Source of the DNA: Candidatus Bathyarchaeota archaeon
Lineage (GTDB): Archaea > Thermoproteota > Bathyarchaeia > Bathyarchaeales > Bathycorpusculaceae
Assembly (NCBI GenBank): GCA_026414485.1
Contig: JAOAIX010000008.1
Location: 1 to 64,000 of the forward strand
Direction: 5' to 3'
DNA length: 64,000 nucleotides
The position numbers and the translations under genes were made by a program. Below the pieces are notes generated by a model. It made no database searches, had not been told where the DNA came from, and saw only the letters and a list, made by a program, of their open reading frames with translations. Within the stretch, counting starts at the first letter, position 1. Each line of letters starts with the position of its first letter. This document shows positions 37,365-46,196 of the stretch, piece by piece.

Positions 37365-37874
37365 TTAGTCGGCAAATTCGACGCGTAACGTCATTTTTCT
37401 TACAGCGCGGGCAATTTCTTTTAAGGCTTTCAAGTCAAAAGGTAACTGGGAACCGCGTTTCCTGCGCAAGATAACTCGAGTTTCTGTGGTACCATCGGGT
37501 AGCCAGATGGTATTTATAGTTAAAATACTGAGGGGCATAAATAGATCTTCGAGGAATTTGCGGTCGTCGACGCCGTGTTCTAAAATTCGAACTGATTTGC
37601 CTGTTTCCTCGCTAAGGGCTTTAATAATTTTGCCTCCGTAGCCCAACAATCTGGGAACGTCTCCGTGGCCCACTATGAGTGCAAGAGTTCTATTAGCTTC
37701 CACAGCTTTGTAGAAGCAGACGTTTTGAAGGGAAGGATATTTTTCTTCAAGAAGGAGGAGTTGGCGAGCGATTTTCAGGTCTAGGTCGCTTATTTCGCCA
37801 GTTTTAACTTTTGTTGCACATTTTTGGCATAGCATGCCACTTTTTAGACAGAAACTACAGAGTTCAGTCTTCAT
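37365..37874 (-). CDS. KH-domain, NusA-like archaeal protein with N-terminal zinc finger
   Basis: A 169-residue protein. The N-terminus has a Cys set (CSFCLKSGMLCQKC) that likely binds zinc. A KH-type RNA-binding fold follows, with the GxxG-like loop in LGYGGKIIKALSEETGKSVRILEHG and a second segment ending LKEIARAVRKMTLRVEF. It belongs to the archaeal NusA-like group of uncharacterised RNA-binding proteins. It is upstream of aspS with 16 bases between them, probably one operon, and downstream of alba on the same strand. Confidence 0.85.
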   Translation of the reverse strand: MKTELCSFCLKSGMLCQKCATKVKTGEISDLDLKIARQLLLLEEKYPSLQNVCFYKAVEANRTLALIVGHGDVPRLLGYGGKIIKALSEETGKSVRILEHGVDDRKFLEDLFMPLSILTINTIWLPDGTTETRVILRRKRGSQLPFDLKALKEIARAVRKMTLRVEFAD

Positions 37875-37938
37875 TTGAAGGTTCTTCCCTTAAACTTGAA
37901 GGGTAGAGCGGTTTTACCGCTCGGTGATGAGGGGTAGT

Positions 37939-38217
37939 TTAACGTGTAATTGTGATTTCTATGGTGCTGACGTTTGTTTGACCGTCAGTTTCAGCTTGGG
38001 GAACTACTTTATCTGTTCCTATATTGATGGTTTTTATTTTTACGTCTGGTAGAAATCGACGCCTGACGACTTCCACGACGTCTATGGCGTGGCTTATAGC
38101 TTTTCCGCGCGCTTTAACTGTGACTTCTTTTGCGCCGCTGTGAAACAGCGTGATGCAGGCAAGTACATAGTTCATGGCAGGTTTTCTCCCAATTAGAACA
38201 GTATTTGCTTCGGCCAT
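37939..38217 (-). CDS. albA: Alba, chromatin and RNA-binding protein
   Basis: A 92-residue Alba protein that coats DNA and RNA as dimers. The core is [20 protein letters not shown] (the lysine in GRKP is the acetylation-type site in Alba), [26 protein letters not shown], and STIEITITR at the end. The frame is also open to a GTG at 38259, about 25 bases from a TATA-like GCTATTTATG, which would be a leaderless start adding 14 basic residues. ATG 38217 has AAGGAAG upstream and matches the usual length. Both remain possible. Confidence 0.94.
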   Translation of the reverse strand: MAEANTVLIGRKPAMNYVLACITLFHSGAKEVTVKARGKAISHAIDVVEVVRRRFLPDVKIKTINIGTDKVVPQAETDGQTNVSTIEITITR

Positions 38218-38432
38218 AGTGCTGCGCTTCCTTAGTTTGCTGGTTTTATTTGGCTTCACTATGTGAATTTATCTTGGCATAAATAGCTTGTGGTGCGGTT
38301 TTGTTGTTTGTTTTGTGTTATTTAGGCGGGCTATATTTTTGGGTTGCTTTGGATTTTAGGTGGTTTTGTGAGTTTTGCATTTTTGGAGGGGTACTTGTTG
38401 TTTGTGTAACTAGGGTTTGATCAAGTGCTATT

Positions 38433-39125
38433 TTAAATTCTTCGGATAACATATAGGTCAATAAAAATCTCTTGTTTTGCCTTAGTGTGGAAGTTGAACA
38501 TGCGTGGAATGATGAAAGACATCGTGAATACCGCTTCCACGCTGCCTCCATGTTCTTTGACGCACCTCTGAATAAAGGGGGAGGGTCCACCTCGAATTGT
38601 GTCGTTTGGTTTCAAATGGTCGGCAGCGAGTGTATCTGTGTGGGGGTGATTGTGAAAAGAATACACTGTTGTGCCAGTCTCTAAGGCTTTTGCCAAAAAT
38701 CTTCGGTCAGCAGCGTGTCTCTGGACTCCGAAAGGGGGGTTCTCCACGACTGTATCGAACTTTCCTGTAACAGCGTCTAAGTCACCGATGAGCCAATTGA
38801 TGTCGGCGTTTAAATTTGAGTTCTTTGTGTTGTGGATTGCTGTCGCTATGGCTGTTTTGTCTATGTCTACGCCGACAACTGTTTTTGCGCCTAAAAAGGC
38901 AGCACCCAAGCTTAGTCTTCCTGTGCCGCAGCCTAAGTCCAGCACTGTCTTACCTGTGATGTCGCCAAAAGTGTAAGCTGCAAGGTGTAGCATGGCGGCA
39001 GCAACTTGTTCAGGAGTTGTGTATTGTTCAAGACTTGCTTTGGGTGAGGGGTGCGGTTTGACTTTGGAGAGGAACAGCTCTAGGTCTAGTTTTCGAACAA
39101 GCCTTTTTTGAGTATGTTCTCCCAT
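38433..39125 (-). CDS. METTL5-like RNA methyltransferase (COG2263)
   Basis: A 230-residue SAM-dependent methyltransferase. Motif I is VLDLGCGTGRLSLGAAFLGA (residues about 60-80), acidic motif II VVGVDIDKTAIA, and the catalytic NPPFGVQRH indicates N6-adenine or exocyclic amine methylation, as in METTL5/COG2263 proteins that act on 18S/16S rRNA. The C-terminus has FIIPRMFNFH. The start ATG 39125 overlaps the end of dph2 by 40 bases; a longer frame to 39215 would overlap far more and lacks family sequence. Confidence 0.88.
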   Translation of the reverse strand: MGEHTQKRLVRKLDLELFLSKVKPHPSPKASLEQYTTPEQVAAAMLHLAAYTFGDITGKTVLDLGCGTGRLSLGAAFLGAKTVVGVDIDKTAIATAIHNTKNSNLNADINWLIGDLDAVTGKFDTVVENPPFGVQRHAADRRFLAKALETGTTVYSFHNHPHTDTLAADHLKPNDTIRGGPSPFIQRCVKEHGGSVEAVFTMSFIIPRMFNFHTKAKQEIFIDLYVIRRI

Positions 39126-40087
39126 GTTGACTCCCCAGATATCACCTTGAACTCGTTTGTTGTTAGAATGGGTTTTCTGAATTTGGAGGCGTCGTCTACG
39201 GATATTCTGGGGCATGCAGTGTTGATATAAGCGTCCACTGTAGGAAATTCCAGTGTTATTTCAGGCTGGATTTCGTGCAGGGCAAAAATAAGGACGTGCT
39301 TGCCCATTTTTTCGAGCCTCTCTTTGATTTTTAAAGCCTCATCTAAATGTTGTTGTCCCTGCTTTAGGCTAACTAAAACTCCTACTGTTTTGGCTTTTGC
39401 AGTTTCTTGTATGCTTGACCATCGCTGTTTTAAGATTTTTTGGGCTTCTTTGTCTACCGAATACGCCGTCTCATCGTAGGGGTCTGCTACTATAGTAGGT
39501 TTGGAGGTGGCAAGGGCAACGCCTACGGCGTGAAATTTGCCGCCGCCTACAAAAAGAAACGCGTCGACATCTGAGGCAACGGATTTTACGTTGCTGAAGT
39601 CGCAACCAATCACTTGTGCTGGATAATTTAATCTGCCGGCGTCGCCGACAACAACCACTTTACCTGCGCGGACCAAGCTTTCTCTGACCGTGTCTATAGT
39701 TTGGACGTGCTGGATTGTTGTTGCCAACCCAATTTTGTTGTATTCAGTCAATAAAGGAAGGGCCTGCGCAACTGCAGCGTCAACGTTAACGGTGGATCTT
39801 GACTCGATATAGATTGTGGGAACTTTTTCGTGTGCTAACATTTTAGCGTGCCCAAAATGTAGGATAAGGTCAATATCTAACGCTTCGGCTTCTGAAGTTG
39901 CAACGTCACATGCACCGTAGCAAGGATCTGCAGAAACTAGCGGTAACGCCCCCGCTTTTTCCACTAACTTGGCTAGTCGGGGCGCCTCGGGTTTTAAGCC
40001 TTCAGGCAGTTGGAGAAGGACACGTTTAGCTTTGACCTTAGCAATTTCTTGTTTTATGCGTTCTTCTTCAAAATCGAAAACTTTCAT
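39086..40087 (-). CDS. dph2: Diphthamide synthase subunit Dph2
   Basis: A 333-residue radical enzyme that transfers the 3-amino-3-carboxypropyl group of SAM to a histidine of elongation factor 2. Three conserved cysteines for the 4Fe-4S cluster are visible: DPCYGACD, VIGCDFSN and NTACPRIS. The start is QLPEGLKPEAPRLA-like in the first 45 residues. ATG 40087 is preferred; ATG 40108 is also in frame with no ribosome-binding site. It overlaps the downstream methyltransferase gene. Confidence 0.94.
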   Translation of the reverse strand: MKVFDFEEERIKQEIAKVKAKRVLLQLPEGLKPEAPRLAKLVEKAGALPLVSADPCYGACDVATSEAEALDIDLILHFGHAKMLAHEKVPTIYIESRSTVNVDAAVAQALPLLTEYNKIGLATTIQHVQTIDTVRESLVRAGKVVVVGDAGRLNYPAQVIGCDFSNVKSVASDVDAFLFVGGGKFHAVGVALATSKPTIVADPYDETAYSVDKEAQKILKQRWSSIQETAKAKTVGVLVSLKQGQQHLDEALKIKERLEKMGKHVLIFALHEIQPEITLEFPTVDAYINTACPRISVDDASKFRKPILTTNEFKVISGESTWENILKKGLFEN

Positions 40088-40173
40088 GAATTTCGCCCTT
40101 TTCTGCATGTGGCCAATAATCTATAGATGGTAAAAAATAGGGAAAAAGTTTCTTTTGAAGTAAGTTAAAAGGG

Positions 40174-42606
40174 TTATTCCCATTCCCAGTCAGGAGTGGG
40201 TTTCTTTATTGGTTTTCCAGCTGCTATGGCGGCTTGCTCGGCAAGACGCTCCAGAATAATTTTTTGTTCAACTGCAGCTACATTTTGTTTGGTGGCGATG
40301 ACAGCGTCGTTGTTTACGGAGATACTGTCTATTCCAGCTCGGACAAGAAATTCTGCAAAGTCAGGCAGGTTAGATGGGCCTTCTCCGCATATTGAAACGG
40401 TGCAACCGTTTTCATGAGCTACCTTGATGAGGTGTGCTATAATTCTTTTGACGGCGGGGTCACGTTCGTCGAAGTATCCCATTTGGCCTAGGCGCTCAGA
40501 GTCGCGGTCAATCATCAGGATACCCTGCGTCATGTCGTTTGAACCTATACTGAAGCCGTCGACGAGTTTGCTGAATTCATCTGCCATAATTGCGATGCTG
40601 GGAGTTTCTGCCATGAACCATATTTTGAAGTCGCGGCTGCGCTCTAAGCCTTCTTCTTTCATGATTTCAAGCACTTTCTTAGCTTCCCAAAGTGTGCGGA
40701 TCATAGGCAACATGACCCAGACGTTTTTAAGACCCCATTCTGTACGGCATTTCTTGATGGCGCGGCATTCCAGTCTGAAGGCGTCGATGTACCATTTGCT
40801 TATATAGCGGCTGCACCCTCTCCAACCCAACATGGGGTTTTCTTCGAGGATTTCGTATTTTTCTCCGCCTTTCAGGTTGCGGTACTCGTTGGTTTTGAAG
40901 TCGCTGAATCTGACGACTACTGGGCGAGGTTGTATGGCGCGGGCTACCGTGGCTACGCCTTCAGCGAATTTGTCAATGAGTTTCTGACTTTGACCTGTCT
41001 CTAAGAGGTAGAGGGGGTGCTCACCTATGTAATCTGCGAAAATGAATTCAGTACGCATTAAGCCGATGCCTTGGAAAGGCAAATGCTTATACTGCTCTAT
41101 CATATCAGGAATTGCCAAGTTCATGTAAATTTTTGTTGCGGTGACGGGTGCAGATTCAGCCTGAAGCATGATGGTGCCGGCAGTTGAAGTTTGTGCATTG
41201 GTTGCTGGTTGAGTAGCTTGGGCTAAAATGCCTTCGTAAACGACGCCGTTTCTGGAGTCAACTGTGTACTCTTTGCCAGTTTTCATTATTTGCGTTGCAG
41301 TTTCTGTGCCTACAACACATGGAATGTTGAGTTCTCGGCTTACGATGGCGGCGTGTGAAGTGATGCCGCCTTTGTCGGTGACTATGGCGCTGGCGATTTT
41401 CATGAAAGGTACAAAGTCAGGGTTAGTCATATCTGTGACGAGTATGTCGCCTTTTTTCATGCCTGCGTGAGCTTCTTCTGGCGACAAAACAACTTTAGCT
41501 ACGCCTATGCCGTAGCCTCGTCTGCCTGCAGAAATGCCTTTAACTACAACTTTGGCTTGGCTGGTTACTTTTTCTTCAGTTGTGACTTCTTCTTCAGTTT
41601 TTGAGCTCCAGACGGTTTCTGGGCGAGCTTGAACAATAAACAGGTTATTTGGGAAAGGTAAGTCTTGATCTATTGCCCATTCAATATCCATGGGCTTGCC
41701 GTAGTGTGCTTCAATACGTTTGGCGATTTCGGCGAGTTTCAAAACTTCCTCGTCGTTGACGCATGGTGCCTTCTGTTTATCTTCTGGCACGTCTAGATGG
41801 ACAGTTTTGCCTGTTTTGGGGTCACGCACGTATTGTATGGTTTTCTTTGCCATGCGGCGCTCCTTAATGGTGAGGGCTGCCTTGTCGACGACGAAGTCGT
41901 CAGGGTTTACGGCGCCTGAAACCACTGTTTCTCCTAATCCATAGTTACCTTCAATAACTATTTCTCCACGGTTTCCCGTTACAGGGTTGATTGTGAACAT
42001 AACGCCTGCTGCACGGGAGTTAACCATTTTCTGAACGCCTACGCTGATGAAGACTTTTTCGTGAGCAAAGCCTTTTTCGTTACGGTAGAAAATGGCGCGT
42101 GGGGTGAAAAGGCTAGACCAGCATTTCATGACTTTGTCGAGGAGGTCGGCGACGCCTTTCACGTTGAGGTATGTTTCTTGTTGTCCAGCAAAGGAGGCGT
42201 CAGGCAGATCCTCTGCGGTGGCGCTTGATCTTACAGCTACAAATGTGTCTTTTAAGTTCAGTCGCTTGTCAAGCTCTTTGTAAGCAGAAGTTATGGCGGT
42301 TTCAATGTCTTTTGGCATCTTAGATTTCTCGATAAGCGCACGAATCTTTTTGGATGCTACGTCATACTGCTTTGGGTCGTTTTTGTCCGTTATTACTTCG
42401 TCGATAACTTTGTAAATTTTTTCAGCCAACTTTGTTTCTTCAAGAAAACGCTCATATGCATAAGCCGTTACAGCAAAACCAGGGGGAACAGGTAATCCTG
42501 CACTAATCATTTCTCCGAGACTGGCGTTTTTTCCGCCTACCAGAGGGATATCTGCTACTCGGAGATTTTCAAACCAACTAACTAATTCTTTTTTTGTTTC
42601 GTTCAA
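40174..42606 (-). CDS. ppsA: Phosphoenolpyruvate synthase
   Basis: An 810-residue PEP synthase (pyruvate + ATP to PEP + AMP + phosphate), the entry to gluconeogenesis. N-terminal ATP-binding domain: PLVGGKNASLGEMI, then VAVRSSATAEDLPDASFAGQQET. Central phosphohistidine domain: DKGGITSHAAIVSRELNIPCVVGT. C-terminal TIM barrel: GIGLMRTEFIF, SIGSNDMTQ and SICGEGPSN. It overlaps the upstream rpl10e stop by 4 bases (ATGA), an unusual ribosome-metabolism pairing. It complements the Pgk and Gap enzymes in the same window. Confidence 0.96.
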   Translation of the reverse strand: MNETKKELVSWFENLRVADIPLVGGKNASLGEMISAGLPVPPGFAVTAYAYERFLEETKLAEKIYKVIDEVITDKNDPKQYDVASKKIRALIEKSKMPKDIETAITSAYKELDKRLNLKDTFVAVRSSATAEDLPDASFAGQQETYLNVKGVADLLDKVMKCWSSLFTPRAIFYRNEKGFAHEKVFISVGVQKMVNSRAAGVMFTINPVTGNRGEIVIEGNYGLGETVVSGAVNPDDFVVDKAALTIKERRMAKKTIQYVRDPKTGKTVHLDVPEDKQKAPCVNDEEVLKLAEIAKRIEAHYGKPMDIEWAIDQDLPFPNNLFIVQARPETVWSSKTEEEVTTEEKVTSQAKVVVKGISAGRRGYGIGVAKVVLSPEEAHAGMKKGDILVTDMTNPDFVPFMKIASAIVTDKGGITSHAAIVSRELNIPCVVGTETATQIMKTGKEYTVDSRNGVVYEGILAQATQPATNAQTSTAGTIMLQAESAPVTATKIYMNLAIPDMIEQYKHLPFQGIGLMRTEFIFADYIGEHPLYLLETGQSQKLIDKFAEGVATVARAIQPRPVVVRFSDFKTNEYRNLKGGEKYEILEENPMLGWRGCSRYISKWYIDAFRLECRAIKKCRTEWGLKNVWVMLPMIRTLWEAKKVLEIMKEEGLERSRDFKIWFMAETPSIAIMADEFSKLVDGFSIGSNDMTQGILMIDRDSERLGQMGYFDERDPAVKRIIAHLIKVAHENGCTVSICGEGPSNLPDFAEFLVRAGIDSISVNNDAVIATKQNVAAVEQKIILERLAEQAAIAAGKPIKKPTPDWEWE

Positions 42607-43130
42607 ACCGCTTCCACCTTACCAGCTGCATCGTTAGTTTCGAGTTTCTCGACCACAATTCTGCAGGGGATGGGGAGTTTTGCGGTTCCACGTTTCAAAG
42701 CTTCTTTGCCTGTTTCTAGAGCTGCGGCCTTCACCCTTACAATCATGAGGGGTTGACCTGGTTCTACACGGGCAGCTGTGCCAATTGTTCTTCCGAAGGA
42801 GCGGCGCATTCCTTGCTGAAGACGGTCAGCGTGGGCACCGAAAATCATCTTGTTTTCTCGGAGAATAACATGTGGATAGGGAAGAACCTGCATGTAGTAA
42901 TCGTTCACCAGTTTGTCCATGAGGACACGGTTTACCGCTACACGGCTAGCTTCTAAGGCGACATGACGAATTTGAGTTCTTTGCAGAGCAATAAGTTTGA
43001 GTTCATAGTCAAAGGTGGATTTTGTGTCGCCCATTGTAAATTTTACAATTTTAGGCGGAGGAAAACCTTTAACATATTCTTTGCGGGTGTAAGCTTGCCC
43101 CTTGACAGGACCGTAATTACGTGCCTTCAT
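42603..43130 (-). CDS. rpl10e: 50S ribosomal protein L10e (L16 family)
   Basis: A 175-residue large-subunit protein near the peptidyl-transferase centre. Family sequence starts exactly at ATG 43130: MKARNYGPVKGQAYTRKEY, then FTMGDTKSTFDYELKL, PYPHVILRENKM, DRLQQGMRRSFGR and the basic C-terminus. An AAAGGGA ribosome-binding site and a TATA-like GTATTTAAAC (43164-43173) support this start, though the frame stays open to 43469. ppsA follows with a 4-base overlap. Confidence 0.95.
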   Translation of the reverse strand: MKARNYGPVKGQAYTRKEYVKGFPPPKIVKFTMGDTKSTFDYELKLIALQRTQIRHVALEASRVAVNRVLMDKLVNDYYMQVLPYPHVILRENKMIFGAHADRLQQGMRRSFGRTIGTAARVEPGQPLMIVRVKAAALETGKEALKRGTAKLPIPCRIVVEKLETNDAAGKVEAV

Positions 43131-43163
43131 TTCATAATCCCTTTTTAGGGATACTTTCAGGCG

Positions 43164-43173
43164 GTATTTAAAC
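43164..43173 (-). promoter_or_regulatory. TATA-like element of rpl10e-ppsA
   Basis: The minus strand reads GTTTAAATAC about 38 bases upstream of the L10e ATG. It lies inside the open N-terminal extension of the frame, which argues that the extension is not translated. Confidence 0.5.
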
Positions 43174-43338
43174 GATTTGTAACTTCGGTTAAAGAAAAAA
43201 GTTTCATTTCCGCAAGTCACAGAAAGAGTAAAAAGCGTAAGCAAAAATAGGCGCGTGCAAAAACGGCGATTGCACCTCTTTAGATTTATTAATTTGTTTT
43301 GTGGAATAATCCCAATAACACAAAGGAAAGGAAGCCAA

Positions 43339-43824
43339 GTGAGCGACAAGACACGTCCTGACTGGGACAGGTATTTTTTAGATCTCTGTGAGGCAGTTTC
43401 TAAACGTGCAACATGTGATCGTGGAAGAAACGGTTGTGTTATAGTGAAAGATAAGCGGTTAATGACCACAGGTTATGTGGGAGCGCCTGCTGGGCTACCA
43501 CACTGTGACGATTCTGGGCATGACTTGCGTAAGCTTATGGATTTCAACGGCAACATTACCCAACACTGCGTACGCACACTGCATGCTGAACAAAACGCTA
43601 TCATCCAAGCAGCTAGATTTGGCATTCCTTTGGAGGGTTCCACATTGTACTGTAAAATGACGCCTTGCCGAACCTGCGCCATGATGATAATCAACGCGGG
43701 AATCAAGCGGGTAGTCTGCGAAAAACACTACCACGCTGACAAAGACACGTTAGAAATGTTTAGGCAGGCATGCATTGAACTAGTCGTGTTAAGCGATGAA
43801 GTCATGAAATATGACAAACAGTAG
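43339..43824 (+). CDS. dCMP deaminase family protein
   Basis: A 161-residue zinc-dependent cytidine/deoxycytidylate deaminase. Zinc and catalytic motifs are LHAEQNAI (HxE) and TPCRTCAMMI (PCxxC); a further conserved part is RGRNGCVIVKD near the N-terminus. It makes dUMP for thymidylate synthesis, or may act on another cytosine nucleotide. GTG at 43339 has AAAGGAAAGGAAG upstream; a frame open to 43255 has no family sequence. It is divergent from rpl10e. Upstream AT-rich GATTTATTAATTT is a possible promoter. Confidence 0.9.
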   Translation: MSDKTRPDWDRYFLDLCEAVSKRATCDRGRNGCVIVKDKRLMTTGYVGAPAGLPHCDDSGHDLRKLMDFNGNITQHCVRTLHAEQNAIIQAARFGIPLEGSTLYCKMTPCRTCAMMIINAGIKRVVCEKHYHADKDTLEMFRQACIELVVLSDEVMKYDKQ

Positions 43825-43830
43825 GAAACC

Positions 43831-45192
43831 TCAGACTTTTATTTTTTGGAGTATGTGAATTTCGCGCCCGATCTTATGGTGTTCATCAACGTCAACAAAC
43901 GTAGACAGTTCTTTCAGCGATGGCGCAGCGCTACTGTCTTGAGTGAAAAATACTGTTTGGAGAGGCTTGACTATTTTAAACCCTACTTTGAGGGCCATCT
44001 CTTGTAAGTTCATTGTTACTGGTTTGCCGGCGCGCGTTTTTACGAAGGGCGCAACAACAACTAGGTAGCCATTTTCTCTGAGTACATGGTATGCTTCGCT
44101 GAGAAAGTCTCCAAAGAGGGGTTTGAGTTTGTTGACAAGTTTGACTGCGTAGGCTTCGGTGGGGACTTGCCGAAGTGCAGGACCTAAATCAGGTTCCGTT
44201 GCTATACAGTCAATGGGCTCCCGAAGTTTGCTAGTTAAGTGCCTTGCGTCGCCTTGCAGAACAGCGAAATTGGCATCTTCTAACGAGTATTCACGCTCTA
44301 TCCAACTTAAGTTTCGCCGGGCGGCATCGACGCACCAGCGGTTTAAATCTACACCAATAACTTTGGCTCTGGCTAAGAGGGCCTCCTGCAGAATTGTGCC
44401 TACTCCGCAGAAGGGATCAAGAAAAACTTTGTCAGCTGTACAATGGGATAGGTTCACGACGATTTTTGCTATTCGAGGGGGGATAGCGAAGATTTTGCGT
44501 TGTACAGGTTTTTCGACATCTCGTTTCTGGAATTCAAAAGGGTTATGCACCGCTACCGTGTTGGCTATGGCAGTTTTATTTTTGCCTATACATAGCAAAA
44601 TCTCAGCGTTGTCTTCGACTAGACCCTTCTTTAGGACCTCAACGGCTGTCAAGTGAGGGTGCTCACGGCGCCGTGGAAAACCCATAAAACGCGTTTTTTT
44701 GTCCTGTGCTTTTAATTCGTCTTTAAGGCTGCTGCCTAAAAAGCGGTGAACTGTGTGTGCTAACTTGTTGAAGGGGAAAGGCGTTTCCGCCCAATAGACG
44801 CTGACGCCGAAAACGGCTTTACCTGAAGAAGCCTGCGGCATCTTGGAAGCCAAGACGTCAAGGGGCAAGCTGTTTTTGAGTTGAAGTTTGGCTTGTTTGT
44901 CTTCTTTGACAAACGCGTCTGCTAATTGTTGTGTGGGAACAAACGTGGCGACTTTGGCGATCTTAAGAATGCCCCCCAAAGCATCAATAATTGTAGGGTT
45001 TAAGGGCACGTCCGTTTTAAAGGTAAAGAAGGTACGTGAAATCTCGTGTACCTCAAATTTATGGTCGTGTGTTTGAAGAAAAGAAGTAACCTCTGCTAAA
45101 GAAAGCTTCCAGTTTTTTCCACAAACGAAACAGTAAAAGTTCTCATCAACGCATGACATAACAGCACAACTACAAGGATGACTCCGCGACAT
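43831..45192 (-). CDS. THUMP-domain RNA methyltransferase (Trm-G10/Trm11-like)
   Basis: About 453 residues. A helical/THUMP-type N-terminal RNA-binding region (about 20-190) is followed by a Rossmann methyltransferase domain: DPFCGVGTILQEALL (SAM site, near residue 270), VIGVDLNRWCVDAARRN, and a catalytic-position motif CIATEPDLGPAL. In Trm-G10 enzymes, which make N2-methylguanosine-10 in tRNA, this last motif is DPPY; here it is EPDL, so the activity may differ. Starts at TTG 45210, ATG 45192 or ATG 45159 are all possible; 45192 is chosen for TATA spacing. It is divergent from pyrE. Confidence 0.8.
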   Translation of the reverse strand: MSRSHPCSCAVMSCVDENFYCFVCGKNWKLSLAEVTSFLQTHDHKFEVHEISRTFFTFKTDVPLNPTIIDALGGILKIAKVATFVPTQQLADAFVKEDKQAKLQLKNSLPLDVLASKMPQASSGKAVFGVSVYWAETPFPFNKLAHTVHRFLGSSLKDELKAQDKKTRFMGFPRRREHPHLTAVEVLKKGLVEDNAEILLCIGKNKTAIANTVAVHNPFEFQKRDVEKPVQRKIFAIPPRIAKIVVNLSHCTADKVFLDPFCGVGTILQEALLARAKVIGVDLNRWCVDAARRNLSWIEREYSLEDANFAVLQGDARHLTSKLREPIDCIATEPDLGPALRQVPTEAYAVKLVNKLKPLFGDFLSEAYHVLRENGYLVVVAPFVKTRAGKPVTMNLQEMALKVGFKIVKPLQTVFFTQDSSAAPSLKELSTFVDVDEHHKIGREIHILQKIKV

Positions 45193-45266
45193 TTGAGAGT
45201 AACGGTTCAACTCTGCAATAAAGGGTTAAATGGAGGCAGAGATAATCACATGTGGGAATCTGGAAT

Positions 45267-45884
45267 ATGACAACTACAACGGAGAAAGTTGCAGGTGCTC
45301 TCTACAGGTCAGGCTGTATAAAGTTTGGCACGTTCAAAATCAAATCAGGTGCAACAAGCCCCTACTACGTGGATCTTGCGGGTTTACTTGCTGTCCCTAA
45401 GGAGCTATGCGTCATCGCTGACGCTGCGGCGCAGCAGATTCAAGCGTTGATGGCGACGGAGCAAATTGATAAACTAGCATCCATAGAACTCAAGGGCGCA
45501 CTGATTTTACCCAGTATAGGCTGCCGCCTCAATCTCCCCTGCGTAGTTGTCCGTAAAGAAGAGAAGGCCTACGGCGTCACAGGCAGAATTGCAGGCGCAA
45601 ACATAAACAAAGGTGACCGTGTTTTGTTTTTCGACGATGTCATCAGCGAAGGCTTATCTAAGCTTGAAGGCACTAAACCGCTGCAGGAACTAGGAGCCCA
45701 AGTAAAACATCTAATGGTTGTGGTTAATCGAGAACAAGGCGGTAAAGAAACTTTAGAAAAAGCAGGCTACCAAGTGCACGCGCTGGCAAAAATATCAGAA
45801 ATAACCAGTTACCTCCACAGCAAAAACTACATCTCAAAAGAACAAGCAGAAGCCGTCTTAAACTACATCAAGAATAGAGCTTGA
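45267..45884 (+). CDS. pyrE: Orotate phosphoribosyltransferase-like protein
   Basis: A 205-residue type I phosphoribosyltransferase. The PRPP-binding motif is VLFFDDVISEG (near residue 125). FGTFKIKSGATSPYYVDLAGLL and VVRKEEKAYGVTGRI match OPRTase, which couples orotate and PRPP to orotidine 5'-phosphate in pyrimidine synthesis. ATG 45267 is preferred over an in-frame GTG at 45252. No other pyr gene is nearby; it shares a short divergent promoter region with the THUMP methyltransferase gene. Confidence 0.9.
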   Translation: MTTTTEKVAGALYRSGCIKFGTFKIKSGATSPYYVDLAGLLAVPKELCVIADAAAQQIQALMATEQIDKLASIELKGALILPSIGCRLNLPCVVVRKEEKAYGVTGRIAGANINKGDRVLFFDDVISEGLSKLEGTKPLQELGAQVKHLMVVVNREQGGKETLEKAGYQVHALAKISEITSYLHSKNYISKEQAEAVLNYIKNRA

Positions 45885-46031
45885 CCCTTACATGGTGTTA
45901 AATCTGCCCAAAGGACAAGTTTCTGTCTTTTCTCTACAGCTACTTTTCCTGAGTCAAAAATTACTCCAAATTGTGGAGCATTTCAGAACTGAAAAAGCTT
46001 TATGATGGCAAAGTAATCCATTCTATTCAAA

Positions 46032-46162
46032 GCCGGGGTGGCGGAGTGGTTATCGCGCTGGCCTCGAGATCTAAGAACGCACAAGGGGCTCTGTGTTAAA
46101 CGCAGACAAGCCAGCCAGTGGGCCTTTGGCTCGCAGGGGTTCGAGTCCCTTCCCCGGCGCCA
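46032..46162 (+). tRNA. tRNA-Ser (CGA) with about 40-nt intron
   Basis: Acceptor GCCGGGG (46032-46038) pairs with CCCCGGC (46152-46158); G73 and an encoded CCA follow. A long variable arm (GGGCC TTT GGCTC) marks a class II tRNA, and G73 with anticodon CGA (46065-46067) indicates serine. Anticodon stem CTGGC (46058-46062) pairs with GCCAG (46110-46114) only if 46069-46108 is removed as an intron after position 37. A TATA-like AAAGCTTTATG lies near 45990-46000. Confidence 0.9.
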
Positions 46163-46196
46163 TCAACATGAAAATGGACGAATCCCCGGCTAGCAG

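Noticed and set aside
38318-38590. Pro-rich minus-strand frame upstream of alba
   Set aside because: It overlaps the end of the methyltransferase gene in another frame, and its sequence looks like a translated shadow.
43131-43469. Long N-terminal extension of L10e
   Set aside because: The extension has no family sequence, contains the L10e promoter and overlaps the start of the divergent dCMP deaminase gene.
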